DNA from: Oreohelix idahoensis
Lineage: Eukaryota > Mollusca > Gastropoda > Stylommatophora > Oreohelicidae
DNA: 64,000 nucleotides
Reading direction: 5' to 3'
Assembly (NCBI GenBank): GCA_024509875.1
Contig: JAMPIV010012446.1
Span: 240,001 to 304,000, forward strand
How positions within the stretch are numbered: the first letter of the stretch is position 1; each line of letters opens with the position of its first letter. Position numbers and translations under genes: made by a program. Positions 32,456-45,090 of this stretch are shown here, piece after piece. The notes under the pieces are model-generated. The model was not told the DNA's origin. It did no database searches and saw only the letters and a list, made by a program, of their open reading frames with translations.

Positions 32456-33283
32456 CCTACAATCAATATTGACCTTAACCCCAGACCTACCAGTGTGTTG
32501 ATCCAGAATTGAGGCTAATGTACACCACCTTGTTAAAACAAATTTTCAAAAATTTTCCTACACCGTTACCCCTATCAACTGCCTATACACCCTACGGGCG
32601 AGTTTAGCCCCGCCCACAATTCAATATTATGTCAATTCTTGTACTTTATAATGTGCCTTGGGCCTTTTTGGTGAAACCTTACAAGCTTATGCCAAACAAA
32701 CCAACAAATAGGTAGTTGATTGAACCAATTGTTTACTTTAACCTGAAACCTCCTTTTGCGAAACCCTAGGCCAAAAAAATCCAAAGCAATAATTTATTTA
32801 ACAATGGCCATTTTCTTTTTTTTTCATTTGCAAACTCGCACTACTATTAGTATTTTTATCAATATTTATCGTTATTTTACCCTTTTTTTTTTTTTTACGG
32901 CATTTAAACACATTTAGATATTTAAATGGCCAACGGCAACTCTTTTTTTTAACGGGATATTTTTTTTTGCGTAGCAATAATAGACCCCAAAACCTCATCA
33001 ACTTTTAAACTTTTTTTCCTGCCGAACGATGGTCCGTAATTTTAACCTTTATTTTATTTTTTTTACAAACACAAGTTTTACCAATTTTATAAATTTTGGG
33101 ATTTTTTTTCAAATTTTTGAATTTAATTATGATTATATATTTATTTATAATTTAACACCGCACCAACAATTTTTTTTTTTATTTAGAAACACCGTCCCCC
33201 CTCGCCTTTTAACCGCAATTTTTTTTATTTACATCGTTATGTTATAAATTTATAGAAACCCCCCGACTTACGCACTTGATCCA

Positions 33284-33314
<31 letters not shown>

Positions 33315-33393
33315 CTTTTAATTTTTTTTTTTGATGTTTTTTTTTATTTTTTTTATTTTTTTTTGTATTTTTTTTTTTTAATTTTTTTATTTT

Positions 33394-33433
<40 letters not shown>

Positions 33434-33904
33434 TTATTTTTTTTTTTTTTTATTTTTTTTTAATTTTTATTTTTTTTTACTCCTGCAACCACATGAGCTG
33501 ACTAAAACCCACACCCCACCAACATTTCTATCTTATTTGTTCCTCAACTAAAGTACCTAATGCTTATTAACAAAATCTCATACTATAATGACAACATGCC
33601 GGGAAACAGCAGCAGCTAACGTTAATACACGCAAATATACAAATTTTGTGTTATTTAAATTCCTTTTGCCAATCTTAACGGAGAAACATGTCATTGCATA
33701 TTTTTTTTTTCTTAACTACGATTTCTACCAATTCTAAGCCAACACCCGTGACTCTCGTCCTCCCACATTATCACCCTAACACAAAATCCAGGTCCCTAGA
33801 TCTAAACTCTGAACTCCTTCTAAAGCACAGGTAAGCCCGCCCACCTGAAGAACGAAATCACCCCAGGTCGTGGAACAAGTATTACAATAGAATGGCATTT
33901 TAGG
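32456..33904. other. Low-quality transition with T-homopolymers
   Basis: Mixed sequence with long T-runs (33288-33314, 33398-33430) and short A-runs. A Phe-rich frame at 33276-33551 is a homopolymer by-product. I could not align this part reliably to the retrotransposon. Confidence 0.5.
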
Positions 33905-34716
33905 AGTGACGAAATGATTTCAATCCCCCCTCCATTACGTAAAACACAGTCAGAATTCACTGTTTCCTAAAAGACACGAGGCCCATAACTATATAGTGAA
34001 GAACAATAACAACTAACCCTAAGATAAATCTAAAAACAGGTAAGAAGTAGAACTGTCTTATTCAAATTGCATAATGGCAGATTCATTCGTGTAATCTAAC
34101 CCTCTAACATGTTCACCGTCTACCCCTGCTACATCTAAAGAAAGGTTTCGCCTAATTCGTTTGGTCCCAACTGGTCCTCAGGGAAAGCCAATGCGACCTT
34201 GGAAAAGGATTAAAAAAAGTTGTTTTCAAACACCAACACTAATTTTAGTAGCTACCTTACTAAAGATAAGACATTCGCTTGAAGTACTCTTCTTAGTGAC
34301 GCAACCAAATCGAACACTGGGATTCGGTCATAAGGGCTAACATATAACATTGCATAGGGGTACTCTACCGGGACATCAAAATAACCTTCCTCGACTGTGG
34401 CCCTCCTGTATATTTCCCAGAAAACTTAAATGCGGATCAGAAAGGGAAATTATTCGTGTTTTAGGGACCGTGAGCTAAAATTAGCTATGGTTTGGTCGAT
34501 CCTCAAACTACAGAGATTCCTTCTAGGCGCACATTTCATAGTAGAAACCGACCAAAAAGCTCTTACTGCTATACAGAGTTAAGAATTTGAAGAGCTCGAG
34601 GTCTACTCGATATGCAATTGCTCTTCAACCTTTTCATTTCTCTGTGCGAGCTATTCGTGGATCAGATAATGTGATGGCAGACATTCTGTCAAGATGCCCA
34701 CATGATTCCACATAAA
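33905..34716 (+). pseudogene. RT C-terminus and RNase H of copy B, indel-ridden
   Basis: It aligns with 22488-23168 of copy A, with many one- to four-base insertions up to about 34475. From about 34480 to 34715 it matches copy A almost exactly, apart from single inserted bases, including the SDNVMADILSR end of RNase H. The stretch ccattacgt...gtttcctaa at 33932-33970 shows the same linker-to-RT deletion junction as copy A. No long frame is open. Confidence 0.75.
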
Positions 34717-35244
34717 CTAATTAGGGCTATAGACTTCTTATTGTCTAGTTCTAATAGTAGTTCCTTTTCTATATCATGCGAATCAGTTTACACATCAATT
34801 GTAAATTAATATATATCAATGATTGTACCTACATAGGGACAATGATGAAATATTCCACCGCTGTGCTTTAGATGATTATATTCTTCATAAATCAACTAAA
34901 TGTAAAAGAGTTAATTAATACGCAAAATTATGTATGAATTTTATAGGCAACGTGTAAATTGCCGGACATTGCCATTTTATACTTTGATGACCACCTATCC
35001 TGGTGAAAACAATTACTTGTAGAGAAATAATTTCTCTCAGTTGAAATTGAGACACTTTCTCACCAGTACGCATCCATAAGTCGGACATTAGCCTATATTA
35101 GGGTTATACTGGTATTTCCTGATATTTTCATCTGCGCAATTATTCATGCGTGTGTTGGAGCCTATTGTACGTTGCTCTAGCTTGATGAATTTCAAAACAC
35201 AAAAAATGTTCCATTTTTTTTTTCCCGGGTATGTGTGGTAAGAC
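34717..35244 (+). other. 3' untranslated region of copy B
   Basis: An error-rich version of 23169-23649, ending in the same T-run, CCCGGG and purine-rich string before LTR3. Confidence 0.7.
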
Positions 35245-37560
35245 TGTGTTACGTGCAAGGTCTTTGATAATCTTACAATATGATAACATTGGTACTGTTT
35301 AGTTTCGCAAATATTTTGTAAAGTTCCAAAATAGATACGTTTTAAAAGTGCTTTAAGGAAAAGTCATTAATTGAGTTACTTCCCTTGAAAGTAGTGTCGT
35401 CTCTTTCGATCGAAACTCCGCGGATGGAATCCAGTTTTACTGCGATATTTTATATCTATGTTTGGGTAATGATGAATTGTTCGTTGGAATTGGCATCAGA
35501 AATATTCTAATTGTCCTTAATTTATGGTGAAGTTGTTTTGACTGCGTCGTACGAAGACTGTTCTTAAATCTGTATATCTTTACATATCTAAGTGGTTCGA
35601 ACTATATGTGTTCATGTTGTCTCTAGACGAGGATCCGAGGCTATTCGGCGGATGGTGTCGCTAGAGAGGTGGTTGTGATATGGGCTCTCGGTCCTGATAG
35701 AAGGACATGTGATTTTTCTGATGTCGGCCTGTGCTGCCGGGGGGAAAAAAAAAAAGTGATCTCAGTATTTGTGGGGACAACAGTGATAGTCGTTCTAGAC
35801 CTATCGTGTATGCATTCAAGCCCCAGTGGTTTATGGCTTTAATGCCAAGGAAATGTGTCAGATTTCATAATTTCTTAGAACACCAAGTGTATAATCCAAT
35901 ATACTTTTTTATTAATCTCGTCCGACTGCTCGTATACGATAGGGCCACCGATTTGTACGATAAGAGAAAAAATATTAGACTACCGAGGGAGGACAACGAC
36001 TATCGATTCCTAGTCAGCGACTATATTCTTTAGAATGCATATCAATTGATTCATGAATGCAAATCTACGGAGCCAATGACAATGATTTATGAAAGTGACT
36101 AACTCTTAGGACAGATTCATTATCTGTACTCCAAACGTATGAGTGACAGCTCACTAGTGGGAAGCCCATCATGTAACCAAACATGTTTAGTGGACTTTCA
36201 AGAAGAGAAAAGGGGGTAATGCCCCGTATTATCCGCTTGTTGATTAGTCTCAGAGATCACTGCTACACATGTCGCAACCCTTTATCAGCGGTTCAATATT
36301 ATTCATATTTAAAAAAATATGTGCTGAACATTTCTGTAAAGGGGAAACAACGACTCTAAAACCGAGATTAGGTTTCAAGAAAGCCATCTTGAAATATTGT
36401 TTATCATTGACGTGTTTGTCAGTAAACTCAAGATGATATATATAATATATGGGCAAAACTGCGTTCTTGGACCATGCCCGTCCTTTATTACTATTATTCT
36501 ACAATGAGTGCCCAAGTAACATAGCAATGACCATTTTCCATGTAACCCAGATGTATAATTCCAAATGTGATTTGACACTATCAGTGAGTACGAGAGTTAC
36601 GTCCAAATTATTAAAAACTGTAGTAAAAGGTTACACGACGATGATGTCTGTTTTCCATCACCTTGCGGAGGGACATTCGGCATTTGTTACAACTGGTCTT
36701 CCACAGATGTAATCATTTGGTGGACCCAGCTTTCTGGGTTTGACCTCGCAAAAACGTTCAGAAAGTAAACAGACTACGGATACAGACCGTTTCCTGTGGC
36801 TGATAACGTCCACCAAGCCGAAGTATTGTGTATTGCAATTGACACACACATTCGTCACTTGACTGTCATTGAATGCCGTATGTAGTCTGTAGTTGCCCTA
36901 TTTATACAAAGCCCAATTACCGAGTTTATCACAGAACAGATGATACAAATTCTAGACCCAAATAACAGGTGAATACAGAAATCTTGAACTATAAGAAGAA
37001 TAATTATCAAGAAGGCACTAAAGTTTATCTAATATATGAACTTATATTTAGGCCAGGAATGTAAAAATGACATAAAGAGGGCCGTTTGAAATATTTGCAA
37101 AGAATAACTTTGCCATTACTGTAAAACTGAGCCTATTTTGCAACACATACTATATCCCAAATAATAAATAATATTTATGTTAACATGTTCATTTTTTTTG
37201 TATAGTATGTTATTATCTATGAAGCGTGATAATTTTAGGTATGGGGCGGAGACCTACAACAGAATATCCACTATCGATGGGTCGTTGTGGGCGTATTTAT
37301 AGGAGCACTTTTCATGAATATAGAACCCTTTTCAGCAGACAAATGATTGCATTTAGAGTTAAGCTTTGAAGACAGGTAATTATTGATAATTTTTGTAATT
37401 ATTTCTTTGTTCTTTAGTTTTGTGGGTGGAGTGGTTATTTAATTGTTGGTACCCTTTTCTATGATTGGCAGTGTGCAAATTCGCAATTACCAATCATGGG
37501 GGGAGTGACGTCATTTGTGTTGTTATCCCTTGCAGATCAGGGGTGATTATCATATGGATT
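35245..37560 (+). repeat. LTR3, error-rich
   Basis: It aligns along its length with LTR1/LTR2 but carries an indel or substitution every 10-20 bases, against about 0.2% between LTR1 and LTR2. The CRE motif is intact at 37506-37513. The LTR3 start itself has an extra TG. From about 37540 the copy fades into G-rich sequence. Confidence 0.8.
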
Positions 37561-38884
37561 ACCCTATTGAGTATATGTGGAGGATCAAGCAGGAGGTTGG
37601 GGGGGGGAGTCAGTCCTATGTGTGTACTTTATGTATTGGGGGGGGTGACATTATGTTTCTAAGAGTAGGAGGTTAGTGATTGTTGGTAAGTCTCTATTGC
37701 CTGAGCACTCCATGGAGTGAGGTATAAAGGTGGGGATGAATTTGAGTGTGACTGTTAAGGAGTAAGATCTGTGGGGGTGTAAATGGGGGTGGGTGTGTGT
37801 TGTGTGGGTGTTATAGAGTGGTGATTAAAAAGTAATGTGTGTGTTTGGGGGGTGGTCTTGGTGGTATCATGAGGGTGGTAGTATTATGTTAGACTCACAG
37901 GTCTACTTGGGATGGGTGAGGAGATCACAAGGGTGGAGTGTGCAAGGTGGGATTGTTGTTGGGGGGGAGGTTGGGGAGAATGGCCCGTATGTCAATATGA
38001 AAAAAAGCATTGGGGGGGTAGAGAAAAAGTGGGTTTTGTGGGGGGCTAGTTTCTTTGGTGTGGTGTAGTAGATGGGAGATTAGTGTCTGTGTTCAGTTTT
38101 AATGAGTGAAAAGCAAGTGTTATGGATAGAGGATGGGTGATGATAGCTGCTTAACTCAAGTATTTGCAGAGGGGGAAGGTAGTGGAGGATGAGTCAGATT
38201 TGTGACATGTGGGTGACAAATGATAGGTTTTGGGTGAGAGCTGCTGTAGATTCAACAAAGATTAATGGTGGAGGTGAGGGGGGGTCACAGGGGTGGTGGG
38301 TTGGGGGGTATTGTGTATGTCAGGACAAGTGAATATGAGACAGTGACAGTGGGTTTGGGGGGGGTGACATATGTTTGACATGCCCTGAGAGACACAGAAT
38401 ATGGTGTTACTAGGATATGTTGCTGTTGACAGTGTTCACTCATGAGGTAATGAGTGGCAATCTAGAGGAACATAGGATAAGAGGAGTATTGTACTGTACC
38501 AGGATAAGTGTTTGAACGATCAATCAGTGGGGTGGCCGAACTAACCATTTGTGGATAGATTTGGACGTATGTTGGTCGATACAAGGAGATGTGTGATAAC
38601 ACAAAGTACGAACAGGTGTGTATGCAGTTGACTTGAAAGGTGCAGGTCAAGTACTATAGGTGTATACATGTGTCGTGTGATAGCCAGATTAAGGATGAGA
38701 TTGATGATGTCATGAGTGCGTGATTTGAAAAAAAATACTCAGGGATAGGAGTGGGGAGAGTGCTAATCGCCTTTTGTGGGGGGGGTAAGGTGCAGAGACA
38801 GTGTGTAGACATGTTGAGGTGGAGTGGTACATTGAAGAAGGACGTGGTGACATGTGTTGGAGATGTGACTGTGGTATATGTGTA
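37561..38884. other. G-rich corrupted part of LTR3 leader and gag of copy C
   Basis: Between G-runs, phrases of the LTR leader can be recognised in order: gtcctatgtg/tactttatgtatt near 37610-37640, attgcctgagcactcc near 37697, and tagtattatgttagac near 37880. Gag then reappears at 38885. The sequence is therefore a corrupted retrotransposon copy and not a separate G-rich element. Confidence 0.6.
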
Positions 38885-39961
38885 ACAAAACAGAAAAAAA
38901 CGTATGAAGGACTTAAGGATTTGTAGCTCAGAGATAATATATTTCATGTGTTTAAAACAGACCATTTAGCAATTATACATGAGAGTAAAACCCAAATCTT
39001 AAAGAAATGAAAAGAATATTTTTCCAATATGTCCAATGCCACCACCCCGAACGTGACTTTTTTGGCAACACTAAGATTAAGGAGAGTATGCCAGTTGCTT
39101 CAGCAACACCATACAATCCCAATTATTCACACAGATTTCAGGGACCTCAAAACAGATTTGATAAAAAGGTAACCATAATAGTTATCAAAACCAAGGTAAC
39201 CAATCATTTCAGGGTTCTTCTTCAAAGAACTGGAGACGAGCTGATAGCTCTCGACACAGGGGTGGTCATAATTATAGGAATTTCCGTAGAGGAAGTAATT
39301 ATAGAAAACCATCATTGGTTTATCCCGTCTTGGAGTCAACAAGATCATAATTACAGAGATACTCATTATAATGAATATGATAATGGTAACCAAGGGAACT
39401 ATGACTCAAACCCAAATAGGGGTTACAATAGAGGTAACAATAACTACAGAGGTGATAATAACCGAGGTAGATCTCAAAACAAAAGACATAAACCACATTT
39501 TCAGGCAAACTCTGCACAACAAGAGTCCCATGAAGCCTATAAACAGAGTAAAGATAATAATGATGCTAGTAATATGGCATGTGCCGCTTTTGATTTTGGG
39601 AGAGCATCTCAGTGCCCCCCAATGCAAAACGTTATTTGAGCCAACCACAGTGTCTACTTTAAGCTGTGGCCATCCTCTTCCTGCTCTTCCGGCATCAGTC
39701 GCGCATGATGGAAGAGGTTCTCTTGTCTTACATAAGGGTTTAGTGAATAACAATCCAGTCCCTGTGCTATTTGATTCTGGATGCACCACAATTGGTGTTA
39801 GGCAGTCACTCGTAGATCCTTCCCGTGCCACTGGACAAGTAGTCAAATGTGTAACATTTGGCGGCACATTAGAGAAATACTCTACTGCTATCATTAGGAT
39901 TGCTACTCCTTTCTTTACAGGAGATGTACAGCATGTCTTCTCCCCGAAATCTGATACGTGA
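38885..39961 (+). pseudogene. Gag C-terminus and protease of copy C, frameshifted
   Basis: It aligns with 21095-22150 of copy A. From about 39063 the match is close, but a one-base loss near 39165 and a compensating change near 39306 throw the middle out of frame, and an extra C near 39617 shifts it again. The Asn/Gly/Arg tail, the CxxC...CGH cluster and the retropepsin LFDSGCT motif (about 39771-39791) are present. Protein-level differences from copy A (for example Lys to Asn before the protease) look like true variants. The frame ends TGA at 39959-39961. Confidence 0.8.
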
Positions 39962-40513
39962 CCTCTTTGCATCGACTATCGCAAATTGATTGAAGTACAA
40001 AGCATTGCATTCCGAAAACCTTATCCGGTACCTGAAAGGGCTAACTTGCAAAAACATGCGACTCTCAAAATATTCTTCTAGGTCACTAGAGGCTCATTTG
40101 TCTATAAGGGATATTGGCTAAGTTCACCTGTCATCTGAACGCGCCAAACCTCTCACGGCTTTTTCAACACCTAGAGGTTTGTTCCAATGGAATTTTATGC
40201 CTTTCGGTCTTATGAACGCACCAGCTCCATTCGTACGCATGATGCGCCGAATCCTATCTTATCGGTCAGATGTCATTGCATATCTAGACGACATCTGTCT
40301 TTTCAGCGATACTTGGGAAGATCACTATTCAGGGTTAGATGAATTTCTGTCTACTTTGCGTGAGCACAACCTGACAGCGAAACCCTCTAAAGCCTATATT
40401 GGTTTTAGCGAAATTTCTTTCCTAGGCCACCGAGTTGGTCATGGTTTCCTAAAGACAGAGGACCATAATACTAGTAAGATACTTAACATCTCTAATCACC
40501 TAAGAGACTAAAA
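39962..40513 (+). pseudogene. Reverse transcriptase of copy C
   Basis: Directly after the protease remnant comes the RT fingers motif CIDYRKL (about 39968-39988), then a damaged stretch with stops. An open part at about 40179-40511 contains MPFGLMNAP and the catalytic YLDD motif (about 40278-40289), then LGHRVGHGFLKTEDH. This part is missing from copies A and B. The retained PR-to-RT junction lacks the linker and integrase that copy A partly keeps, so copy C has a different deletion. Confidence 0.82.
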
Positions 40514-41130
40514 AACAGAGTAGCAAGAAAGTCTGTTAGGTCTTATTCAATTTTATGGCAGATTCATTCAGAATCTATCCTCTATCATGGCACCTCTTTC
40601 AACACTTCTAAAGAAAGGTTCGCCTAATGTGGTCCACTGGTCTCAGGAATGCCAATGCTCTCTGGATAAGATTAAAACATTGTTTTCAACACCACCTATT
40701 TTAGTGCTACCTACTAAAGATAAGACATTCGTTCTTCGTAGTGACGCTTCATCCACTGGGATTGGAGCGGCACTAATGCAAGAGTACTCTGGAACTCTGC
40801 ATCCTGTAATGTATATTTCTAGAAAACTTAATGCGGCAGAAAGGAATTATTCGGTTTTAGACCGTGAGCTATTAGCTATGGTTTGGTCGATCCTCAAACT
40901 ACAGAGATTCCTTCTAGGCGCACATTTCATAGTAGAAACCGACCAAAAAGCTCTTACTGCTATACAGAGTAAGGATTTGAATGAGAGGCTCGTGGTCTAC
41001 TCGAATATGCAATTGCTTCTTCAATACCTTTTCATTTTCTGTGCGTAGCTATTCGTGGATCAGCAATAAATGTGGGGGGGATGGCAGAATTCTGTCAAGA
41101 TGCCACACATGATTCCCACATAACTATTAG
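40514..41130 (+). pseudogene. RNase H of copy C
   Basis: It matches copy A from the connection segment through LRSDASSTGIGAAL, DRELLAMVW and VETDQKAL, open at 40587-41048. It then decays, with inserted bases including a G-run near 41074, but the sequence of the SDN...ADILSR end can still be traced to about 41105. Confidence 0.82.
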
Positions 41131-41668
41131 GGCTTTAGACTTCTTGACTTATTGTCATAGTTCTATCATAGGTAGTTCCTATTACTCATATCAAGATCGC
41201 ATACACAATTATAATTTACATTAATATAATGATTGTATCACTAATAGCGGTTTCATTGATGTTTATTCACGCTGTGCTTTTGATGATTTTTCATTCATAA
41301 ATCATAAATTTAGATATTCTACTTACCGAAATTATGGTTATGAATTTTTTAGGCACATTGTGTAATTGCCAAGTAATTGTAATTATACATTGTGGACACC
41401 TCTTCTGGGAAAAAATATACTTGTTAGAGATAAATAAATTTCTATCAGTTTATGATGGGACACATTCTCACACGTCGGCTCCATAAAGTCGGACTTTAGG
41501 CCTCATACTTAAGGGCGAGTATACTTTATTCCTGTTATATTTCATCTGCGCCTTTTTCATGCGTTGTGTGCCTATTGTACGTTGCTCCTAGTATGTATTA
41601 TCTACAGTAAAAAAAAAAAAAAAGTTCATTTTTTTCCTTTGCCCGGGAGGTCGTGTAAAAGGGGACTC
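41131..41668 (+). other. 3' untranslated region of copy C
   Basis: Corresponds to 23169-23649 with many indels. No integrase frame is present, in line with copies A and B. Confidence 0.7.
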
Positions 41669-43014
41669 TGTTACGTGCAGTCTTTGATATCTTACAATAT
41701 ATATACATTGGATGCTATTCTTGTTAAGGTTCGCATAAATATTTTGATACCAACCCAAAATCAGATACTTTAATAGTGCTTAAGGAAAAGTACATGATTA
41801 TTGAGTTACTTCCTTGAAAGTTGTGTCAGGTTCAAACTCAGTTCGATCGACTCCGCGGATGAATCCATTTTACTGCGATTTATTCGTTGTTTGGGTAATA
41901 ATAGATTGTTCTTGCTTCAGAATATCTATGGCCTGAATTTATGTGTATTGTTTGTCTGAGTAGGACGAGTCTGTCTTAGATCTGTATATCTTTACATATC
42001 TAAGTCGAACTATATGTTCTGTTGTCTCTAGAGAGGTCAAAGGCTATTCGGCGGATGTGTCGCTAGAGAGGTTGTGTTTTGGCTTCGCCCTGATGATGGG
42101 ACCTGTGATTTTCCTATGTCGGCCTGTCGCCGGGAAAAAGTGATCTCAGTATTTGTGGGGAAAGTGATAGTCGTCTAAACCTATCAGTGGTATGGATGCT
42201 TAGCCCAGTAGTGATTATTCTATTATTGCCAAAGGAATTGGCAGAATTCATAATTTTGATACGCAAGGTAATAAAAGATACTCTTATGAACTCTCGTTCG
42301 AAGCCACCATTTTCGATAGTTACGATTTGAGACTGTCTGAAGAGAATTTATATTTGAACTCAATGAAACAACGACTTTCGATTTCCTAGCAGCACTATAT
42401 ACATGTAGAATTGCAGTCCAATTGTTCATGATTAAAAATATCTAAGAGCAATGAAATGTTTTTATGAATGACTAACTTTAGGACAGATTGCATTATGCTG
42501 TATCCTGCAAACGTGAGTGACAGCTCACGAGTGAAGCCATCTTGTAACCCAAAACAATGTAGTGACTTTCAAGAAGAGAAAAGGGATGCCCGTATTATCG
42601 CTTGATTAGTCCAGAGATCACTGCCTACACATGAGATAAACGGCCATTGCTAGCGGTTCAATATTATTATTATGGAAAAAATCTGTGCCTGAACATTATG
42701 CTTGATAAGGAATCTTCGCTAGGGACGAGGTTAGGTCTGAGAAGCCATCTGGAAATATGTTGTGTTATCAAGGTCTGAAACGTGCTTTGTCAGGTAAAAA
42801 AGTCAGATGATTATAATTATACGGGCGATACTGCGTGCTTGGCTACTGACAGTCCATTATGACACTATTATTCTACATGAGTGCCCATGTAACATTGCAA
42901 GACCATTTATCCACTGTACCATGATGTATTAGGCCAACCTGTGATTTGTCACTATCTGTGCTGTCGAGTGTGTACGTCCAATTAAACTTTAGAAAAGGTA
43001 CACAGTCGTTGGTG
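41669..43014 (+). repeat. LTR4, truncated at the 3' side
   Basis: It starts TGTTACGTGCAG and follows LTR1 to about the point equivalent to 19095, with error density falling towards the end (42885-43010 is nearly clean). After gtacacagtcgttg the match is lost. The expected remaining 1 kb or more of LTR and a target duplication of the bases before 17844 are not found, so the right end of the array is truncated or misjoined. Confidence 0.75.
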
Positions 43015-43861
43015 TCGATGACTTCCAGCCATACATGAAGCTTGTGAGAAAGAAAGGAACAGACCATCTGGTTTCTAAAAACACCACGAAACTCTTCTTA
43101 ATCATTCGGCATAATTATATACACTAATCTAATGTATACACTCCACTGCGAAGGTCATTAACCCCCCCATACCTTGGACCCCCCCCACACCAATTACTTC
43201 AAAACCAACACAACAACACAACAAACAATAACAATTAACCCAACAAACTTCCAAAAACCCTCACAACATCAAACTTCAAACAAATGTAAACCAACAAAAA
43301 AAGGTCCATCACCATATTAATAACCACCCCACAATGATGCAACCCACAACTTCATTTTTTATAACATTTCCTTCACAACGCATTTAACTTATTACGTAAA
43401 ACCGCTCTACGATAATTGAAGTAGCACTTCATCGGGTAAACCCAAATCTTTCAATCATCGTGCGCAGCTCTCAACAGCGTCCATCTGTCTTCTTCCTCTA
43501 CCGGCCAATGCATATAATGTTCGTTTTGCACGTTCTGAGAGTCCGAGTTCATCACCCCGGCGATAAGCTTGGTTTATCGAAACGTTCCTAATTTACTCCA
43601 TATGGTACCTGCAATCATTCATCATCATTATCATTCTTCGTTGTGTTCCTTGCGGTGGTGGTCCCCATCCAGGAAGCCTGCACCAAGAAGCCACATGCTC
43701 TTGCAGCGGTGATTTCTGCAGCAATATGTATTTACAAATTTACAACCTCATACCAGTGGCCTTGTACGACATGCATAAGGTGGCGGTGGTTCTATTCTTT
43801 CTTTACCTCGTCAGAGACCGATATGAACTAAACGGGCACCTGTAATAGATCTTCTTCTTCT
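43015..43861. other. Flank of the array, non-coding, with a short A/C-rich patch
   Basis: 43140-43345 is A/C-rich, with C-runs like the two large blocks but milder. A 44-codon minus-strand frame at about 43460-43600 and a 62-codon plus frame at 43643-43831 are unrecognised. Confidence 0.35.
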
Positions 43862-44470
43862 TCAGGTGCCTGGTCTGGAACAGACATTGGCGATCATGAC
43901 CCTCCAATCTTCTCTGTCTTTTGATAGTTTAATGAGGTTGTTGTTGCCCATGCTGTTGTTTTTTGTCCAGTTGTTTAAGCTTTCCACATACATCTTTCTC
44001 TGCCTTTCTCTTCCTCTCCTGCCTAGTATTTTGCAACATAAGACTAATTCCTCCACTCCTCCTCTTCTGTTAATATGTCCCAAAAATTGCATTTGTCTTT
44101 TCCTGATGGTTTTGATGAGCGATCTATTAACACCCGCAGCTGTCAATACCTCTGCATTTGTTTTCTTCTCTGTCCACGACATTCTCAGTATCCTTCTCAA
44201 AAACCACATTTCCGCTGCCTATAGTTTTTTCACCATTTGGTTACTCATTGTCCAACATTCGCATCCATATAAAAGAACGGACCACACGTAGCCCCTTAGT
44301 AAGCGAATTTTTGTGCTTATGGTGATGTTTCTGTTTTTCATTACGTTGCTCATCCTACTAAAGGCTTCTTTGGACATGGCGATCCCTTTCTTTATCTCTC
44401 TGTCATATCTGCCATCTGATGTCAATGTGTAGCCTAAATATTTAAAGAGACTGACTTGTTTTTTGTTTTT
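43862..44470 (-). pseudogene. LINE reverse-transcriptase C-terminal remnant, minus strand
   Basis: Reading leftwards, one frame encodes YLGYTLTSDGRYDREI, a helical stretch, YVWSVLLYGCECW, then after a TAG at 44219-44221 AAEMWFLRRILRMSW, ending at a stop near 43862-43864. These are the standard landmarks of the thumb and C-terminal part of non-LTR retrotransposon RT (the LLYGCECW and MWFLRRIL motifs). The TAG is the only break in about 200 codons. The 5' side stops at an AT-rich stretch near 44465, so this is a 5'-truncated copy. The family differs from the LINE at 12852, whose motifs read LLYGSETWR and WIGHTLRKP. Confidence 0.88.
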
Positions 44471-45090
44471 TTTTTCTTTTGCTGTTCAAAGAGCATACTG
44501 TATCAGTAATAGATACCTAACTTTAAAAGTCCTTCTTCTTCTCCTTCGTTCACCCTCAGACGTCAACTTGATTATGTTCAAAGAAAGCAGTTGTTAGTCT
44601 GAGGCTGTTGACATCTCCGTAGAGCTTGTCCACGGAATGGCACTGGTGATGGCTGTCGTAAATTTTTATTTGAGGATAGGTCTTAGAAATAGTGGTCCCG
44701 TTAGAGTGAAAAATGATGGTGAAAGGCTCTGTGAAATAAAGGTTTAGAAATAGGTAGTAGACTCGCAAAAGTGCTGGAAGAGTAAGGACAGTCTAAGTAA
44801 ATCTGGAAAAATCTCCTCCGATTTGCCTATCTTACGACAATCTATATTTTATTTTGATAGACTCCTACACTCTCCTGGCTAAACAATTATTTGCCAGTTA
44901 TCAGACACTCACGTACACACCAATTTGGTGCTTCAAACACACAGACGTGAATACAAACTATGGTAAACAAATATGGGTAATTTGGGCTTGAGTCTTCCAA
45001 CACAGTAAGAAAAGTTTTATGATGTTTATTTATCATTTAAATCAAAATCACAACAGGTATTATGTTACATGCAATACTCATAGTACAAAA
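44471..45090. other. Non-coding sequence, nothing recognised
   Basis: Ordinary AT-rich sequence up to the start of A/C block 2. A 70-codon minus-strand frame at 44556-44768 has no recognisable domain. Confidence 0.35.

Noticed and set aside
37561..38884. G-rich region as a possible switch-like or telomere-like element
   Set aside because: Ordered fragments of the retrotransposon leader are still readable between the G-runs, so it is a corrupted copy.
43460..43600. Minus-strand frame of about 44 codons with an Arg-rich end (ALAGRGRRQMD)
   Set aside because: Too short, no start context, no recognised family, and close to low-quality sequence.
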